Made by a program: the position numbers and the translations under genes. From assembly GCF_013408145.1 (NCBI RefSeq), contig NZ_JACBZI010000001.1, positions 434,001 through 498,000 of the forward strand: DNA of 64,000 nucleotides. Direction: 5' to 3'. This DNA is from Nocardioides marinus (lineage in GTDB: Bacteria > Actinomycetota > Actinomycetes > Propionibacteriales > Nocardioidaceae). The notes beneath the pieces are model-generated. The model was not told the origin of the DNA and did not search any database. It saw nothing but the letters and a program-made list of their open reading frames with translations. Within the stretch, counting starts at the first letter, position 1. Every line of letters begins with the position of its first letter. Below are positions 63,001 through 64,000 of the stretch, piece by piece.

Positions 63001-63738
63001 ATGGCCTTCCGGGGGGTGCGGGACCGGCGTGCGCCGGAGCCCCGCCACAGCGTGCAGCGCCCGCCGCGTCGGCTCGCGGTGGTGGCGCTCGCGGCGGTGC
63101 TCGTGGCCCTCTCCGTGGTCGTCGTGACCGGCCGCGCGACCGGCTCGGGGCCGACCCGGTGCGAGACGTTCAGCGCCGACTCCGTCGCCCGGTCGGGCTC
63201 GGTGTCCGGCGCGGGCGAGGACGTCCTGGTCATCGGTGACTCCTGGACCGCCGGACTCGGCCTCGAGGACCCCACCGGCTCCTGGCCGACCCGGCTGCCC
63301 GGTCGCGTCCACGTGGCCGGCTTCTCCGGCTCCGGGTTCAGCGCCGGCGCCTCGGGCTGCGGCCCGCAGGTCTCGTTCGCCGCCCGGGCACGGGCGGCGC
63401 TGCGCCCCCTCCCGCCCGGTACGCCGGTGGTCGTGGCGGGCGGCCTCAACGACTGGGACATGTCCGCGGCCGACATCCGGGCCGGCTTCGAACGCCTCCT
63501 CGGCCAGCTCGACGGGCACCCGCTGACCGTCGTCGGGCCCGCGGACGCGCCGGCCCGGTCGGCGTACGTCCCGAGGGTCGAGGGGCTGCTCGAGCGGCTG
63601 TGCGCCGAGCACGGGGTGCGGTTCGTGGCGGTGAGCGACCTGGCGCTGGACTACCTGCCCGACCTGCTGCACCTCACCCCGGCCGGTCACGCCCGCTTCG
63701 GCGACGCGGTCGCCGCGCGGCTGTCCACAGCCGGCTGA
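63001..63738 (+). CDS. Membrane-anchored SGNH/GDSL hydrolase
   Basis: The 245-aa protein has a basic N-terminus, one span (about residues 25-43, LAVVALAAVLVALSVVVV), then an SGNH domain: VLVIGDSWTAG (Ser81), FSGSGFSAG (Gly), GGLNDWD (Asn) and DLLHLTPAGH (Asp/His). An extracytoplasmic esterase or O-deacetylase is likely. Two cysteines (TRCETF, SGCGPQ) could form a disulfide. No obvious SD; ATG at 63001. Confidence 0.88.
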   Translation: MAFRGVRDRRAPEPRHSVQRPPRRLAVVALAAVLVALSVVVVTGRATGSGPTRCETFSADSVARSGSVSGAGEDVLVIGDSWTAGLGLEDPTGSWPTRLPGRVHVAGFSGSGFSAGASGCGPQVSFAARARAALRPLPPGTPVVVAGGLNDWDMSAADIRAGFERLLGQLDGHPLTVVGPADAPARSAYVPRVEGLLERLCAEHGVRFVAVSDLALDYLPDLLHLTPAGHARFGDAVAARLSTAG

Positions 63739-63769
63739 CCGCGGGGAGTGGACCGTCCCCGGCCGCGAC

Positions 63770-63775
63770 TAGGGT
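63770..63775 (+). promoter_or_regulatory. -10 hexamer, leaderless dinG
   Basis: TAGGGT ends 7 nt before GTG 63783. Confidence 0.55.
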
Positions 63776-63782
63776 GCTCGGC

Positions 63783-64000
63783 GTGAGTGAGCCGAGGACC
63801 AGCGTGAGCGCGATGCTGGAGACGGCGGTGACCGCGCTCGGCGGGGCGACCCGCGACGGGCAGGTGCAGATGGCCGAGGAGGTCGGGCGCGCCCTGGCCG
63901 ACGACCAGCACCTGCTCGTGCAGGCCGGCACCGGCACCGGCAAGTCGCTGGCCTACCTCGTGCCCTCGCTGCTGCACGACAAGCGCGTCGTGGTGGCAAC
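63783..64000 (+). CDS. dinG: DinG-type ATP-dependent DNA helicase (partial, 5' end only)
   Basis: GTG 63783 opens a frame to the window edge (72 codons visible). It contains ETAVTALGGATRDGQVQMAEEV and Walker A in VQAGTGTGKSLAYLVPSL, the opening of XPD/DinG Fe-S helicases. Position after hflX is typical in actinobacteria. Only the N-terminus is visible, so the Fe-S cysteines cannot be checked. Confidence 0.88.
   Translation, partial: MSEPRTSVSAMLETAVTALGGATRDGQVQMAEEVGRALADDQHLLVQAGTGTGKSLAYLVPSLLHDKRVVVA

Overview
The window is very GC-rich actinobacterial chromosome (about 73% GC by eye) with many GTG starts and dense ATGA/GTGA stop-start overlaps. The housekeeping order (pmt | rsmI, tatD, rpf, ksgA, ispE, ABC-F and later gluABCD, miaB, miaA, dapF, hflX, dinG) is that of Propionibacteriales. 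The protein repertoire and the palindromic GGTCTCGAC / CTCGCTGCTCGACC repeat fit Nocardioides or a close relative; the genus is an inference. I see no tRNA, rRNA, CRISPR, insertion sequence or prophage. Both ends are cut: an HxlR regulator at the left edge and a DinG helicase at the right edge are partial.

Left third (1-29000) is mostly accessory metabolism. It holds an HxlR/aldo-keto reductase divergent pair, an orphan branched-chain-type binding lipoprotein, two Old Yellow Enzyme reductases, and a tightly coupled trio (59-aa peptide, heme-oxygenase-like diiron protein, CDGSH Fe-S protein). A five-gene cassette with four glycosyltransferases and a methyltransferase follows. Next is a redox/stress stretch: phytoene-desaturase-like oxidase, SRPBCC protein, FAD/Rieske oxidoreductase, large HPII-type catalase, zinc alcohol dehydrogenase, RecQ, isochorismatase-like hydrolase and DJ-1/PfpI protein. 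It ends with a SNF2 helicase, an SDR and a secreted hydrolase.

Middle third (28700-43700) carries the conserved translation and cell-wall block: protein O-mannosyltransferase divergent from rsmI-hydrolase-tatD, then a resuscitation-promoting factor, then ksgA-ispE-ABC-F. A MarR regulon follows, in which the same palindrome occurs beside marR/hydrolase and twice before a trans-aconitate methyltransferase gene. A CsoR-family protein with no cysteine lies next to it.

Right third (43600-64000) has the glutamate-type ABC transporter gluABCD, a Tat-exported PHP phosphoesterase, miaB, peptidase E, an AbiEi/DUF559-like protein, an operon of small acidic proteins with a NUDIX enzyme and an MT0933-like antitoxin, miaA, a secreted gamma-glutamyltransferase, dapF, an SDR behind two identical dyads, a methyltransferase, a nucleoside-kinase-like ATPase, hflX, an SGNH hydrolase and dinG.

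A recurring regulatory theme is a TANNNT hexamer 6-8 nt before the start codon of at least fifteen genes on both strands. This is the signature of leaderless transcription and fixes many start codons. Intergenic spaces carry strong GC hairpins and several small repeat families.
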